Below, in pieces: positions 1-14,100 of a DNA stretch of 64,000 nucleotides; within the stretch, counting starts at the first letter, position 1; every line of letters begins with the position of its first letter. The notes under the pieces were generated by a model. The model made no database searches, was not told the origin of the DNA, and saw only the letters and a list, made by a program, of their open reading frames with translations. Source of the DNA: Monarcha castaneiventris obscurior. Taxonomy: Eukaryota; Chordata; Aves; Passeriformes; Monarchidae. The DNA lies in NCBI GenBank assembly GCA_026261815.1, contig JAMPIT010000890.1, positions 7,594,001 through 7,658,000 of the forward strand, read 5' to 3'. Made by a program: the position numbers and the translations under genes.

Positions 1-180
1 TCAATCTTCATGCAGGGAGAGCCAGATCAATGAAAATGCATCACATTTTTAAATAAGATCAAATTGTACATAATTCAATAATGTTGTAATATTTATTCAT
101 TATGAAAGTTGGTTTGAATGTGGCATCAGTAGGCAAATACTTCATAGTATGATTAGCTCTTCTCTTTACTTCTTGTCTTT

Positions 181-228
181 TGGTTTGTTTGGGTTTTTTT
201 GGTTTTTTTTGGTTTTTTTTTTTTTTTG
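181..228. repeat. T/G-rich low-complexity tract
   Basis: Runs of 7 to 15 T separated by GG pairs. It could be an eroded reverse-complement poly-A tail, but no retroposon body is recognisable beside it. Confidence 0.7.
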
Positions 229-1850
229 AGGAAGATGGACTTAAAGAAAAAAATCAGTTGCAGTTTTATTGATTATATACTAGTGGGATCCTGTGAGAAT
301 TAACAGCTCATTTTTGCTTTGAAGTCAGGTTTCAGGACACATTTTTCCTCATTATTCTGAGTAGCTCAAATCAGCAAGCGTTGTCATTGTTGCCATCATT
401 ATCATTATTATTTCACAGTAAAGATCACATTGAATAGCATAATAAAAGGTCAGCTACTTAATTTCCTCTATAGTTCTGCTCCAAGTGCTTCCATAATTTT
501 CCTTCAAAACAAAGTGGGTGTTAGTTTAAAACCTCCATGCTCTGCAGGTCGTTCTGTATAAACATTAATCTTTGTTTCAGAAGAATGCTATTTATGTCTT
601 GATGCTTTTACCGTAAGTTTAAATAAATAAACATTGTAAAATGCTTTTGCATTGCCTACAGCTTCAATAGAAAATCAGATCTGATTGGAGATGACCCACA
701 TGAATACACAGTCAGAGAAATTGGCTTCATGAAAACAAAATAAAGTAACAGATTCTCTTCTTCTAGGATATTGGGTATATAACAAGTCAAAGATGTAGGA
801 TATTTTTTTTTAGGTATAAGATACTTTCTGAGTAATCTGAGATTTAAACATGAGGTTAAGTAAAATTATTCTATCAGAGTTCTTTAGAAAAATTAGATGC
901 TTAGGGAGCCAAAAGGATCCAGCAAGACTAAGAGAGGAAAAATTTTAAATACTGCCAGTCTGTCAGTCTTGAAATCAGCTTAAGACTGTTTGAGAGTCCC
1001 AAGCAGCCTTTCTGCATTTAGATTTGATTTAGCAAGGCAGCTAGCAAGGCAGGGAGCTCTCCTTGCTTTGGCCACTCAGGGCCACTCCAGAATCTTACTG
1101 ACAACCACCACACCTGTGAGACATTTATTGCACACCAAATCTTGCCTCGGATGTGGCACTGGAAGTTTGATTGGCTACAGTTGATTGATTAGGCTGCTCT
1201 GCACACATTGCTGCTGCTTCTTGAGTCTGCTGCTACCTCCTATTTCCTCCTTGCTTTTTAATGTCGACAACAAAACCACAAAAAACTTAAAAATACCTGT
1301 TTCCATCAAAAGCAATGGAGTCACTCACACCAGCTGAAATGCTGTGAATAGTACAGCCAGCTGGGGATATTGCTATCCTCGACACTTAAATTGTGCTGTT
1401 TTTGAAGCTGGAGTATTTAAAAGACCAATGCAAGAATTAAAATGCAGTACATCTTCTAATTTCTATTTACCTTTTCCTCCTTTACACTACCTCTAGTAGG
1501 TTTGTAAAGGTCATGCAGCTCATTTCACAGCAGGGTGAAGGAAGGGGAGTCATTATGTTGAAGGCATTTGCACCAGTATAGCACACAAAAGGAAATGAAG
1601 ATGAATAGGGTATTTGTGGTGGGTGGTGGATGTCATAGATTGCTCTGGGAACACCTTAGTGTTACTTTACTCATAGCTTCAGTTAAATTCAGACAACAGC
1701 AGGACAAGCTATAAGGAAATACTAAACCAAAGCGGTCTAGAATACGATATTCAAGTTGAATGGTTATGTAAAAGATGATGGGGCTCAATTACAGAGTTGG
1801 TGCTGTAGCTGGCATTTTTTTTTTATTTAATAGTTTGTAAATATCTTCAT

Positions 1851-1869
1851 AAACCCCTCAAAGGGGTTT
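1851..1869. repeat. 8-bp perfect inverted repeat
   Basis: AAACCCCT at 1851-1858 is followed by CAA and by its exact reverse complement AGGGGTTT at 1862-1869. Stem-loops of this size arise by chance in a window this long, so no function is assigned. Confidence 0.6.
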
Positions 1870-4800
1870 CCAAAAGACATAAGCACCATTTAAGTTTGTG
1901 ATAAATGAAGAAAGTGTTAGAGTTTCAATACAAGCCAAGGCCAGGACAATTCTATTTCAAGTCAATCCTTTTAGAGAATACCCAGCATAACCACCTTGCA
2001 GTGAAGAGCCTTTACAAGAGAATTGAGGCTTTCCCAAATAATGTTTTCCCACTTTTCGGAAGCAAAATCTTCCCGAAGACTTTTGCTGTACAGTGGCTAG
2101 TCAACAAGTCCTAATTTCAAGCTGTTTTGCTTTTAATAATTAAAATTCAGAGCTTCTGTGAAGTGTGGGTAATAAAACCCATAATGTAATCTATTATATA
2201 ATGGGGTTTCTCTCTTAAATTTTCTTTCACCACTCCAGTTATTCATTGGAAAAAAGATTTGTGATACATAGCCTGATATCCTTGAAAAAAATTTTTGAAA
2301 TCTTCAGCTGGAGCACCTGAGCACATTTTTAACCTTGAAGTCCTTTTACAAGTCCCAGACTGTAAAAAGGTAAAAATAATAAAAAAAAAAAAAAGGCCAG
2401 AACCTTCTATGATCTTTTGCTGGTTTAGATGGATACAAAAAAGAACTTTTTCCCTTTTCTCTAATCCTTAAATTACGCAGACATGCACACAGGTTCAATG
2501 CTTAGACTGCAGTTTCCAAATGATACCATCACATACAGAGGGGCAAGACCCTCTGAGATGTTAAAAATTAGTCTGAATTACACAGAAATGCATCTAAGGA
2601 TCTGTGTCAAGGTGCCTTGAAATACTGAGACCAAAACACCATCTGGTTCTATCAAAAACTAATGTGTTAGACAAGTCAAGCAGTTCTGAAAAATCAGGCC
2701 ACTTAGTGCTCAATATGTAACATGCTGAGCAGCTCCTGCCCTTCAGGATCAAGCTGCTTTTAAAACTTAAGTTTGAAATGTTGGACATAATTAATTTTCT
2801 GCTACAATTAGTTTGAGGCCAAACAATAGAATGCAGCCGCAGATCCCAGGCTTTAGCTGGATGCTAAGGACATCCTTGCTTTGAAATGTAATATGCCTGA
2901 AGAAAGAGATAGTCCCACACTCTTTGTTCCTTATGAGAATTTAAATATTTAATGTGTGAGAATGTAGAATTACATTTTAAATCTATGTACTGAATATGGC
3001 TATCTAAGCCACTCTTATTACATATTTCTTTGCTAAATTTGTTCTTCAGAAATCCTTTTGATGATTTATTTCCCATGTCAACAGTCATTACAGGGAACAT
3101 TACTGAAACATTTCATGTTATTGTTAATTTTTCATTAGGTTTTATTATTTTAAATTGGTACACTGTTGCTAAACCTCCCCCCACACTTTATTAATCAAAA
3201 CTCCTAATGTAGTAAAACCACATGGTATAATTTCTGCTGAGCTGTTTGTTTGTCAGTGTTTTGTTTACATTTATCCTTATCCAAGGTCATAAATAATGAA
3301 CATTTCTCTCAGTAGGCCTTCGCAGCCTAGTCCTGAAATCCCTGATGTCTGTGGTGAAAGACTGTTGAGATCCTAAACCTGATACCACCCAGCCTAGTGT
3401 TTCTGTTGAAAGATCTTTCTTATACCATGAGCATCTTCAGCATCACTGTTTGTGCCTTTCAATGGGCCACAGGACTCAGGTTTGCACAGACCCTCAAAAA
3501 GAAAGTCAGAGGGAAATGGAAGCAGTGCTCCTCTGGCAGTCATCTATTCCTTCATTGCACATATAACATTTCTGAGTTATGCTAACTTTTGTTCCTCCTT
3601 GCCCTGCCTGTAAATAAAGATGATTGTGATTTTCAGCTGTGCTTGGTGCTTGTGAACAAACCCCTCCCCCCACACACAGCACCACCTCCGGGGCCTGCCA
3701 GATATATATGAGACCACAGATATTTATTATTAGGAGCTTTTCCTTGTTGTTAGTTAAGTGTTCCTCGTGCACACAGCTAACAAAACAGGTTCCCTTTTTC
3801 TGGGCACAAAAGTTTTGTGTGAGCTGCTCACCACCTGCTACAAATGCACTCATCCCTATCATGTTCAACCAGGCTTGAATAGCTGCACAGATCAATTATT
3901 GTAATTTCCTACTGTTCAGGAAGAGAATTAGCCCAGCTAGCCCACGTTCAGATACAGGAGTGCAGTAAGAATTGGCCACGAGGGACATCCATAATGGTCA
4001 TCAACAGTGTTGCTCCTAATGTGAGTACTATGTAGTAACCACTTTCAAGCTCTTTTGGCATCTGAAACTGATGTCATCATCTTATTTGCCAATGGGATAA
4101 AAAAATCTATCAATCTGTTTTAAGGCAAATTGTTCCATCACAGTGCCATACTTGAAGTGCCATGCCTTATGTATTAATGTATCCACTCAAGCTGGCCACA
4201 AAAAAAAAAAATGGGAAAACTCTCCTCAAAGTAAAAATTAGTTTCTAAAATGTCTCCTTTGGAGAAATTCAATTTTCACCAGAAATTTTGCAGTAGCTTA
4301 GTGGAGCTTGTGGTCTGGCTTTTCTTCTTAGTCTTAAGGGTTTTCTCCCATGCTTTCACTAATGCAGCTGCAGTCTCATACCATTGGGGGACACTGCTAC
4401 AAAGAAGTGAGGACTGTGCTAGGATCCAGCGCTCATTATGCCTGGTACCACTGGAACTCAGCACCATTAGTTAATACTACTAGAACAACAACCTGGCCCA
4501 ATCTTCACAGGTCAAACAAGCACCACTCATCCCAGCAACTGCAGCTCAGCTCTGTCAGGTGCTGGGGGTCCTTTCCTCTTAGGGCCAGGATGAATACTAG
4601 ACCTGAGGGGAAAAAAAAAGAGCAATATATGTTATAGCTGATAACAGAAGCACCCCTTTTGCTTCAGCACTGACTATAAAAATAACCTCTTTGCAAACAC
4701 TGAGATGCTTGAAAAATGCACTGATTATTAGAGCGTAATTTCTAATTACGGCATAGCTGAGTGAAACGTTTCTGATTCCAGGAGTAGTGAGTAAATCTCC

Positions 4801-7800
4801 CAACACACAAAAGAAAGCTGAACTAAGGAATGCCTTGGAATTGCTGCTTAGGCAGACGAGTGAATAAACTCAGCACTACCTCTGGCACAGCACAGCTACA
4901 CAGGAGCGCTGTGGCTGTTGCTGTGCACTGATCCCAAGTGGCGGGTTGAAAGTGAAACACAGATGAAAAGGAGTGTGGGGTGGATGGAGAAGAAAAGGAG
5001 AGACAAATACCAAAGAACTTAGCTTGAAGGGACAGGAGGGCTTGACTAGAATTTTTCTTGGGATGCCTTGTTTACTGAATGTAAATGCCTGAAGTTGTTC
5101 AAAGGAACTTCCCTCCTTTTCAAAGGATTTTAATGTATCTCACGGTGCTTAAAAAACCACCTTTGAACACAGTTTGCTTTTTCTGTGTGTTTTAGGAAGT
5201 GATTGATGCTGCTTACAGGACTTCATTAACCTCCTCCCTATTTCTGCTTGTGTTTTGTTCAGTTTTGTTATAAATGTTTGGACTTCAGGTAGCTTGCTGC
5301 AGGTTATTTTGAAATGTTGCTCCCTGCCAACGGCACCTTCATTCTGTTGCCTCCAAGCAGGTTCATTAAAATCTCTGTAGAGTAGCATGCATTTTATTTG
5401 GCATTAACTCTAGCGCAGCTCCTGAAACAGCAGTTTCTGATTGATCTTGAAAGCTACTTTGGTTTTGGCTTTTCTGCAAACCCCTCCGGTGCACCTTGTA
5501 CCTTCTAACAGTGTTCACCACAGACAGCTTTTCAAATAGTTTAAACCCTTGGAAAGCTATTGCTACTTTAAGCTTTAGTGAGTTTGGGTTTTTTTCCCCT
5601 TTTCTCTTTTTTTTTTTTCTTTAGAATCTGAGGATAGAATGGTATAAAACTCTAACTAGCAGTCATTTTTCCCTTTGCTAGTCACCTCCTTTTACCACCA
5701 CATCATTCCCATTCTGATGGCTGTAATACTTCTTTTTCCTCCAAATTGACATGATTCGGCATTTTCCTTTAAGCTGTAGCAGTTTGCAGAACTTTTTAAA
5801 ATTCCATGTTAATGTCCAACATCTGATTAGTTATAAATCAGGGAAAATAATATCAGTTTACTCTTTTTAGCCAAGTATAATTGCAGTTACTTTCTCACTG
5901 ACTCCTCCCCTCAACACTGGAAATTTGTTGAAACAACTGCAAGTAAAATCTCTAAGTCATGAGTATCTTCTTGTATTTGCAGAGAAATGAGTGTTCATAT
6001 TTCTGTCTGGCATAAGTAAGTCTTAAATTATAGCTATTTTCCAGCAATGAGATGCTTCATCTCTTTTATGGCTTTTTCTCAAGGACTGAATCAGTATGTA
6101 AAGTACTGCCTGGTTCTGTATTCATTCTACTGATGAAGTCAACGTTATTTAGAAAACCCAATTATTGCTTTGGTAATGTCTTCTCCAAGTAACATGGCAT
6201 TATTGGAGAATGGCTTCTTTATTCTGGCCACTCTCTTGTTATTAATTACAGCCGTAACTAAAGCTCTTATTCTGGTCTAGGGCTAAATTGCACTACGTTT
6301 ATAAAATTATTTACCAAACAAAGAATCTCTGCCCAAATGGCTCCTGATCTAAAATTAAGCAGATTTTCAGTCTGAAGCTATGAGGACTTTCCACCTGAAT
6401 TTGTTTGTCTCTACATGGAAGAGCACTAAAAGTTAGATTTCATTGCTTACTGAATATGTTTCATATACTATGTTTTAATCTGTTAGGGAATCCTCTCTGT
6501 CTGCCTATGTTTTCCACCTGGTAGATGTCCACTTTAAAGAACTCAGATGAAGACATTTTCATTTGGCCTTCTTTCAGTGATTTCCACACACAAATAGAAG
6601 TTATTGGGAAATACTTTCTGCTGCCCAGGATTTTTTCTATGTTCAGTTACACTGCATGACTTTTAATATAAGATAGCCTCAAACCAACCTTTATAATAAC
6701 ATTACTCTCCTTTTTTTTCCTTTGATGTCACGCTAAGACATTCACCATGTTTCTGAGTAGAAATATTGTATAATATCAGTTTTTAAAAATGTTTGATGTT
6801 CCATTTGCAGTGCCTCCTTTTCTGCCACTTTGGAATGGCACTCAGCTTTCAACCACAAGGGAATTAAATCCCATCTCTCAATTCCAATACCCATATTTAA
6901 ATTTTTCAGACTGCCATGTGTGTTAGTGCTCTACTTTGCTTCAGAGTTCTGCATTCTGTAAGTTTTTAAGCTGTGAAACTCAGTATTAATGTTCTCAAAG
7001 ACCATCTTACTGCTGGTCTCTTTCTGTTTCCTTTGCATCTTTCCACTTGGCTATTTTTGAGCCTCTTTTTTGAGTATGAACCTGGGATCATAAAGAGAAG
7101 CATTATGAGCCCCAAATACCCCCCATGAGGTCACTAAGGATCCTTCAAATTTCCAAGCAGGGTGTTCCAAGACTGGCCGAGCTCATTCCCTCTTCCCCAT
7201 GACTATAAAGTAGTTATGTACTTCAATTTCACCAGGACTCTGACAGCATTAAGGATTATTGATATTCCCTGAAACTATGTCCTTGCTTAAGACCCTTTTC
7301 AGCCTCCTCACCTCCTTCTTGCCTTAAAGCCCTTCCTTCTGTGATTTCCCTGTGTGCTGTGCTTCCCAATCAGCCTCCCACTGGCTGCTGTTTTCTGGGA
7401 CTGCACACCCCCACTGAAGCCATCCCTCTCCCTACAGAGCACATATGTGAGCACATTGTCAGAGATTGTGAGCTCATGCTCATGGAAGCAGGGCTGTTTT
7501 ATGTCCCTTTTCTGACAGTGGTTGTCTCAACACTGGATTGCTCTCTCTTGCTCCCATATTTCTTTAGTTTTCTGTGATATTGCTTTTGGCGTTTGACTAA
7601 AATAAAGCTTTTGTGAGTTCTGAAAGAGCAGAAATATTACAACACAAAGCTAAGATAATGTAATTAATTATTTCAAAAGTCTTATTTATGTGGTCAAATA
7701 ATGAATGTTCAAAGGCTGCCCATATCAGTGATGCATAATGCCATTTATGTTTGTTGTATTTTACCCTTTTATAGCAGAAACTTAGGGCTTTACCTACTGT

Positions 7801-10800
7801 ATATCTACACATAAATGCACATATCATGCATAATAATGTAAGCACATATCATGGTATTTGAAAAAAAAATCATACATCTATCAAAGGTTGAAAATCCAAC
7901 CAAGATATGCTTGCAGCTCACAAAAAAAGGACTCATATTCCAGCTCTCTTTACAGGCTCTTCAGAGTGTAATAGAATTATAAATGAAGAAACATCTTTTT
8001 TAATCAATAACTTGATGTAGACTAGCAATTGTAACAGAAAAGACAGAAAAAATTCTTATTCCTCCAATTGCTTGAATTGCTTCTAATGATAAAAAGACAA
8101 ACAATGCACATTCACGGAATTACCTTATTTAAGGAGAAGAGTTTTACACATTCAGACACAACATGCAGAATTAGGAAGGTGCAATAAAGCTAAAAGGAAG
8201 TTAAGAAACGCTCATTTTTTCCTTTGTGGATCTGTGGTGCAGCATACCCCCCTTTCTGAAAAAGAGCCTTACTCAGTTGACTTTACTGTGATACAGGAAA
8301 GAACTGCTCTACATCCCACTGCAGGGGCTACAAGTGGTGGCAACTCCTTTGCTAGATGAGCAGAGCAATGGAAGGAAGCTAGAAGGAAGGTGAAACCCCT
8401 CCTGGTTTGGTCTTGGTATAATGTAGTCTCACCTGGCAAAATATCTGATAACCATGAAAAAAAGCAAAATAACATGCAGTCTTTTCAAATGTGTTTCATT
8501 GGCTGGGATATGCAGCTAGCTCTACAGTATCCATTTTTGAGATGTCCCAAAAAACTCATTGCTGCCTCTGAATGTCAGCATGTTTATCCATTCCAGCATA
8601 TATGTGAAGTATGAAAACAGAGATGAAGATGGTTATAGATTTTTATAGCACACTATGACTTTTTGGCAGCAGCAAGACCATTTCCACATAATATTGAAAT
8701 TAGAAAATCAAATTTTAACCTCTAATGTCTATTTAAATATACTTAGCACATAAGTAAACAGCTGTGCTTATTATAAGATCCAGAATGTAATAATAATAAT
8801 AACAAAATAATCTAATTTGAAGTTCACCCTTCCAAAATGTTCCTCTGAGATGTATTCTCATGGCTCCCAGCTAAGGAAGTGGGAGTCAGAGCTTCTCATC
8901 TTCACGAATAAGGCCCTATGAGAACAATGTTTGTTCTTTAACACTGTTCAGTAATATTTAATACCCAGAAAATGCAGATTCCCAGCTGTTGCACATCATC
9001 TCACAGCAATAACACACTGTGATATCTAAATCTTACAGTGTTTGTATAAGTGATATTTGGTATAGTTGAAAGTTGTCAGTAAATAAATATTTGAGTGTTT
9101 GGCTTAACTTGTTTTTTGGTACATCTACTTGGGAACTTGGTGATAGTGATTAGTATTTCTGAAAATTAAGCAAGCAAAGGCGATAGGAAAAGAGGTTCCT
9201 ATATGTTTGTGTAAGTAACTAAGCATGGTCTGTTCTGCTCTAGTTCAGCTGTAATAGGAAATTAGGAGGCAGCCCCAACTTGTTGCCAAGCTGGGGGAGC
9301 TGCCCAAACCTGGAGGTTGAACAATCCCCTATGGTCTTGCCTGAGCTGAGCAAGGCTGAACTGTGATCAATCCTTGGTTTGCCACTCGTGATTTTCTCCT
9401 TTTTTTTTTTTTTCCTGTTTGTGTTATTTGCTCTGGGGAGTGTGCACATGTTTTTTTAGGTCTTGGTTTTGGTTTTTCTTGTAGTTTCATCCTGAGTGGA
9501 AATAAAGCAGGAAGAGAGCCTATTCCAGCTGGCAGTGCATAGGCATGAACCAGTGGAGTTTCCATCTCTTCTTTTTTTTCCCCTCCTGCCAAAGAGACAA
9601 AAACCCCAGAGCAGTCACAAATGCAGTTGTCTGTCCCCATAAATGCAATGTGCTCCTACCGGGACAACTGCTGAATGCAGAGGCAGGGGAAGTGCCTGAC
9701 AGCCGGGCTTTCCTCAGGCAGCACTCAGGACTTCAGCCAGGCTGAACCAAGCACTCCACTCTGCAGACTCAGAGGATGCCATTTGGAGAGCATGTTTTCA
9801 TATGATGTTATTGTACAGTATTTAAAGGGAAAAACAGTAAGAATCCCATGAAGGTTGGCACTCCGTCTGGACCAGGAAAAGTGGATTGCTTAGCAACTAG
9901 TACTTACTGTTCTTCTCACTTATTTCTTTCTGTTGCAAGTATATCTCCAGACAAGTCTGGCTGGATTTTTTTTAAACCCATCTAAAATGCAAACAAACAA
10001 ATGAGAAAGACTCCAAAACATGGAGATGCCTTGTAACAGAATGCATTTCAATTCCTATGGGTCCATGCCCAAAATCAAAATTACAATCTTACATGTACCC
10101 CTATGTGTTACCATAGAAAAGGAGAATTTTTGTAAGGTCCAGCTCTCCATGTATATCTGAACACTGTCCTTGTATTCATTCACTGGATGCAATTTTACAT
10201 TTCCTAAAATAAGTGACATATTTGAGTTAAACTCTTCTGTCACTTCCTATACAAACGTATTTTTCTTTTACTTAGATTTCTAGACTTCTGCACTATATGA
10301 ACTTAGGAAACAAAGCATGAAAGCACACAAATGTAAATAAACACGTATCCATGTATATTTCTGCCAAGTTGTCGATGTGTTCCCATTTACATGAGAACAG
10401 CAGACCTCTTTGAAAGTATTTATTCAGTTCCTTCTCTTGTTGTATGATCAAGAATCAGCATACATAGGTGGTAAGGTGAAGATTCAACAAGTTGTTAAAA
10501 CTATTTAGTAGTACAGAAACACTACTTTGTGTCTCCCAAGTTTTGCCCCTTGACAGCAGTTATTTTGCACAGCTGGCTTGTAGGAATGTGTTGGCTCTTA
10601 TACTGAGAATAAGGCTTTTTGTGCTAGAAAAGCTATTATGGGGAGATAAATTGGTGTAAAATCATAATAGTATAAAAAAATTCAAGAAGCTGTAGGTTAT
10701 TTTCTTCATCTTCAAGGAGTTTATAAATCCTGTTTATTATATAGTGGAAATGTTCACATATTATTTGAAGCATTTTTCACTTCCCTTGATAGAGTACAGG

Positions 10801-11054
10801 TTTAGGATATGCTGTGCATGAAGTGCCTGCCTCACACACTGCCTTCTTCTGAAAAAACCCTCATACTTGAGTCTTTATGAAAATATTTATCTTTATCATA
10901 CATTTCAGAAGTTGACTGATTAATATTTGAACTACACTCACTGGAACTGAACCTGGCTTTTCCCTCGGTTTACAGAGAACCGAGTGGATGAGGTGACTTG
11001 GTGATCAATTCTGGTATTCATTATAAAGAAGATAAAATCATTACAATGTGAGGG

Positions 11055-11182
11055 CCTCCTTTCCTCCTTTCCTCCTTTCCTCCTTTCCTCCTTTCCTCCT
11101 TTCCTCCTTTCCTCCTTTCCTCCTTTCCTCCTTTCCTCCTTTCCTCCTTTCCTCCTTTCCTCCTTTCCTCCTTTCCTCCTTT
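11055..11182. repeat. Perfect (CCTCCTTT)16 microsatellite
   Basis: The octamer CCTCCTTT is repeated 16 times with no interruption across 128 bases, followed directly by T and then A-rich sequence. The + strand is purely pyrimidine and the minus strand purely purine. Both CCTCC and TTT read the same backwards, so the array is also a mirror repeat, the arrangement known to favour intramolecular triplex (H-DNA). Closely spaced GG pairs on the purine strand could also form two-layer G-quadruplexes. The open frame through the array (residues FPPFLLSS repeated) is an artefact of the repeat. Absence of interruptions suggests it is young and likely length-polymorphic. Confidence 0.97.
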
Positions 11183-14100
11183 TTAAAATTTAAATCTTAT
11201 GTGTTCATCACATGCTTATATATTTTGGAAACCATTTATTTTCTGTATGCTTCTGAATATGGAGTGACACCAGTCATGCTTTGCCATTTGAAACAAATTA
11301 ACATTGTGGGCTAATGAGCTGCTATCAGCTAAGGTGCATGAATGACCATGGTATCTTTTTAGCCTACAGCACATGGAAATTAAAATATGCTAACATAAGG
11401 CTGCATGAGAAGCCTTTTCATTCTTTTTTTAAATGAATAAAAGAAGTATTTTATTTGGATGGGCTGTTTGATTCTATTTTTTTTTTTTTTGCTAAAATCT
11501 GAGCCATGTGATACTTCCCTTCTTAGCATTGTAATCTTTTTTTTTTTTAACATGCAAGACAGCTACTCCAGCACAGACATAAAATTAGTTTTGCTCAATG
11601 GATTTCTTGTCATGCATGTGCAAAAAGCTTCATTTGCCTCCAATTTAAATTTTTGTTTTCCTCTGGTGACTCATTTTGCTGCATCTGTGTTTATTCTATA
11701 ACCTGTGGATAAGGCATGTTTTCCTAGCTGGGAGCTGGCTGGGCTTTTGCTGATGTCTGCCATGTGTTGGTTTAGTCTTGCATGCAATTCTCTCTTGATT
11801 TCTCTAAAGCTCTCACAGTCAGCATTTTCCCTAGGTGCTCCACACAGGTCTTCTGGGAAACCCTTCAGGTAAAGTTCATCTTCAGGCTTATGTAAGACAT
11901 CACAGATTCTTGGTCCTTTGTAACAAAGTTTATTTCCCTCCTACAAATATGCATACTTCACTGGTCTGTGATAGACGACTTATTATTGTAGTTCGTTTCT
12001 TATTTTATAGATTCTATTTTGATCACAACAATTTGATCTGTTTGGGTTTTCTTGCATTTTACAATTATTTCTTGGTATCATTTAATTCTGTATCCTTTCA
12101 ATGAGCTGCAGCTTGCATCACTGGGCTTTGTGGATGGCAGGAAGAGACTTACACACCAGAAAGGCTAATGACAAGAAAGAGGTCAAGCAACTGCTTTCCA
12201 AGATAATCTTCTAGGCAGTCAATAGTGTGAGTTTGGGAGCTGCTTTTTATTGATGAGACTAAATTTTTTTCAAGTACTCCTGTAGATACGTTTGCCTTCT
12301 ACTTACAGTAGAAGTCTATACATTTTATTGTCTATATATTTTATTTGTTCTTATTATTGCTGTAGAAAGAGTCATGTAAATGCCTAAATGTATTTTAGGC
12401 TTTCTTCAATATCCTCTCAGTCCCTCCCCAAGTGCCCGCTTGTCTAAGTGCCTGATGTTTTCTGAGGAGATGGAGCTCTTTTAGAAAAGAATGTGAGCTT
12501 TACCTGAGCAAAGACTGCAAAACTGACCCATTATCTTCTAATGGCTTATATCAAGTTGTAAATAACTATGTCAGATTTCATCTTGTTGATATCTAGATCT
12601 GTGCTTTTTACTGTTAAGTTGCTTTTGGGTGATGATTAGCAGAGTGTTAGCCTGTGTTATGTTAGGAAGTGTTGTATTAATGGTGTTTAAGATAAAACAG
12701 TTCTTGTATTAATGACTCGTGGGATATAAAATTCTTTAAATTTTAGCACTTGCTTAAGAATGGTTAGTATGTTTCTGTCCTCTTGGAATACTGCAATGGC
12801 AGGATTATCCTCAAAATTATTTTGATGTTCAGAAAAATTAATAGGTTTTTTTTTTAATTTTTCTACCCTTCTTGTATGTGGCTGTTTGGGTCATTCAGAG
12901 TTTTCTTCTACTCAGCATGACCTCGCATGATGTTCCTGTCATGGAAGATTGCTTTACATGCCTCTTCTTACTTAGCACTTGTTACTTTATTAGAGGCTGC
13001 TTGTGGCTTTGTCTCTTCCTTTGTTACTGGGGTGCTTCAGCATGAAGTGTTTGTGTGTGTAAACAACTCACTCCACGCTGTTATAACTCAATGGGATGAT
13101 AGGGATGATAGATTGCTTGCTGAAATGAAATACAAGCTTTATTTATGACCTCTCCTCCAAAGGTTCTGATTAAGATACTTCAGTAAAAAATCCATTTCTT
13201 CAGAGCCTTTACGTACCTTGATTTAAAACTGCTCTGATAATGCTGTGTGCAATGAGAACTTGTGTCAGCGCTGATGCAAATTTTTGGTTTAAAGGATTGC
13301 ATGTATGCATGGACTCTTTAAGCAAGCATGGATCCCATAAGTTTATGGAACAAGAGGAATGCTCTCTGTCTTCCTCGCTGAAATGTGCCTATGAAATATT
13401 GTTCGGGAATCCAAAGCACCTCTGGCTCTCTATGGCTGCAAAAGAGCAGCTGTGACTGTGGCTGCAATGCTGCCAGACAGTCCTCTGTGGGTTTATGAAT
13501 GTATCACCCCTCTCACATGACAACGTGCACAGATCCCATTTCTGCTGTACATTTGCTACCTCTTACAACTGAATGAGTTCTTAAATGATAGTAACTGCTT
13601 TAAAATGCCTGCTGTTTAAAATGCCTCCCACCAAATTGCTTGTCTGTCACTGTAAAAAAGAGCAGTTACTTCAGCTACTACCAAACCTTTTCCACATACA
13701 AAGACTGCTTCTCTCCCAGCCTGCACATTCCTCTACAGTGCACAGACCCAGTCAGGCAGACTAATTCAAAAAATGAGAGGAAAAAGGCAATTGTGGTTAC
13801 TCCTTTCTTTCACATTTTCAATTCAGACTTTCTCATAGGCTTTTGGGCTGGAAACAAACAAGATTAAGTGGATTCTACTGCATACAACACTAGCTTTGAG
13901 TATTGTTAGGGATATATTCGAAGGAAAGGGATATATTCTAGAAAGGGAATCCATTAACACTGGGTCAAAGATGAAACATTGTGGCTGGAGTTTGCTCTTA
14001 CCAACTACTGAAGAGAAACTTCTGTGTTGAAAGCAGGCATAGGATCTAAAAGAGATTTACTATTAAACTATTTTCATTTGGTAATAAAAGCTTGAGGAGA

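Larger units (their letters stand above)
1..11054. other. Unique noncoding segment
   Basis: AT-rich sequence in which I recognise no gene, RNA or transposon. Open frames here are 129 codons or shorter, lack any motif I know and show no convincing splice context. Low-complexity tracts are a T/G-rich run at about 181-228, an A run at 2381-2394 and T runs at 5607-5618 and 9400-9413. A small hairpin lies at 1851-1869. Conserved noncoding elements or very short exons could be present and would not be visible without alignment. Confidence 0.6.

Noticed and set aside
3506..3895. 129-codon minus-strand frame
   Set aside because: There is no motif or splice context, and an overlapping + strand frame is equally open. 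A frame of this length is expected occasionally in 64 kb.
11048..11314. 88-codon frame with repeated FPPFLLSS residues
   Set aside because: It is simply the CCTCCTTT microsatellite read as codons.
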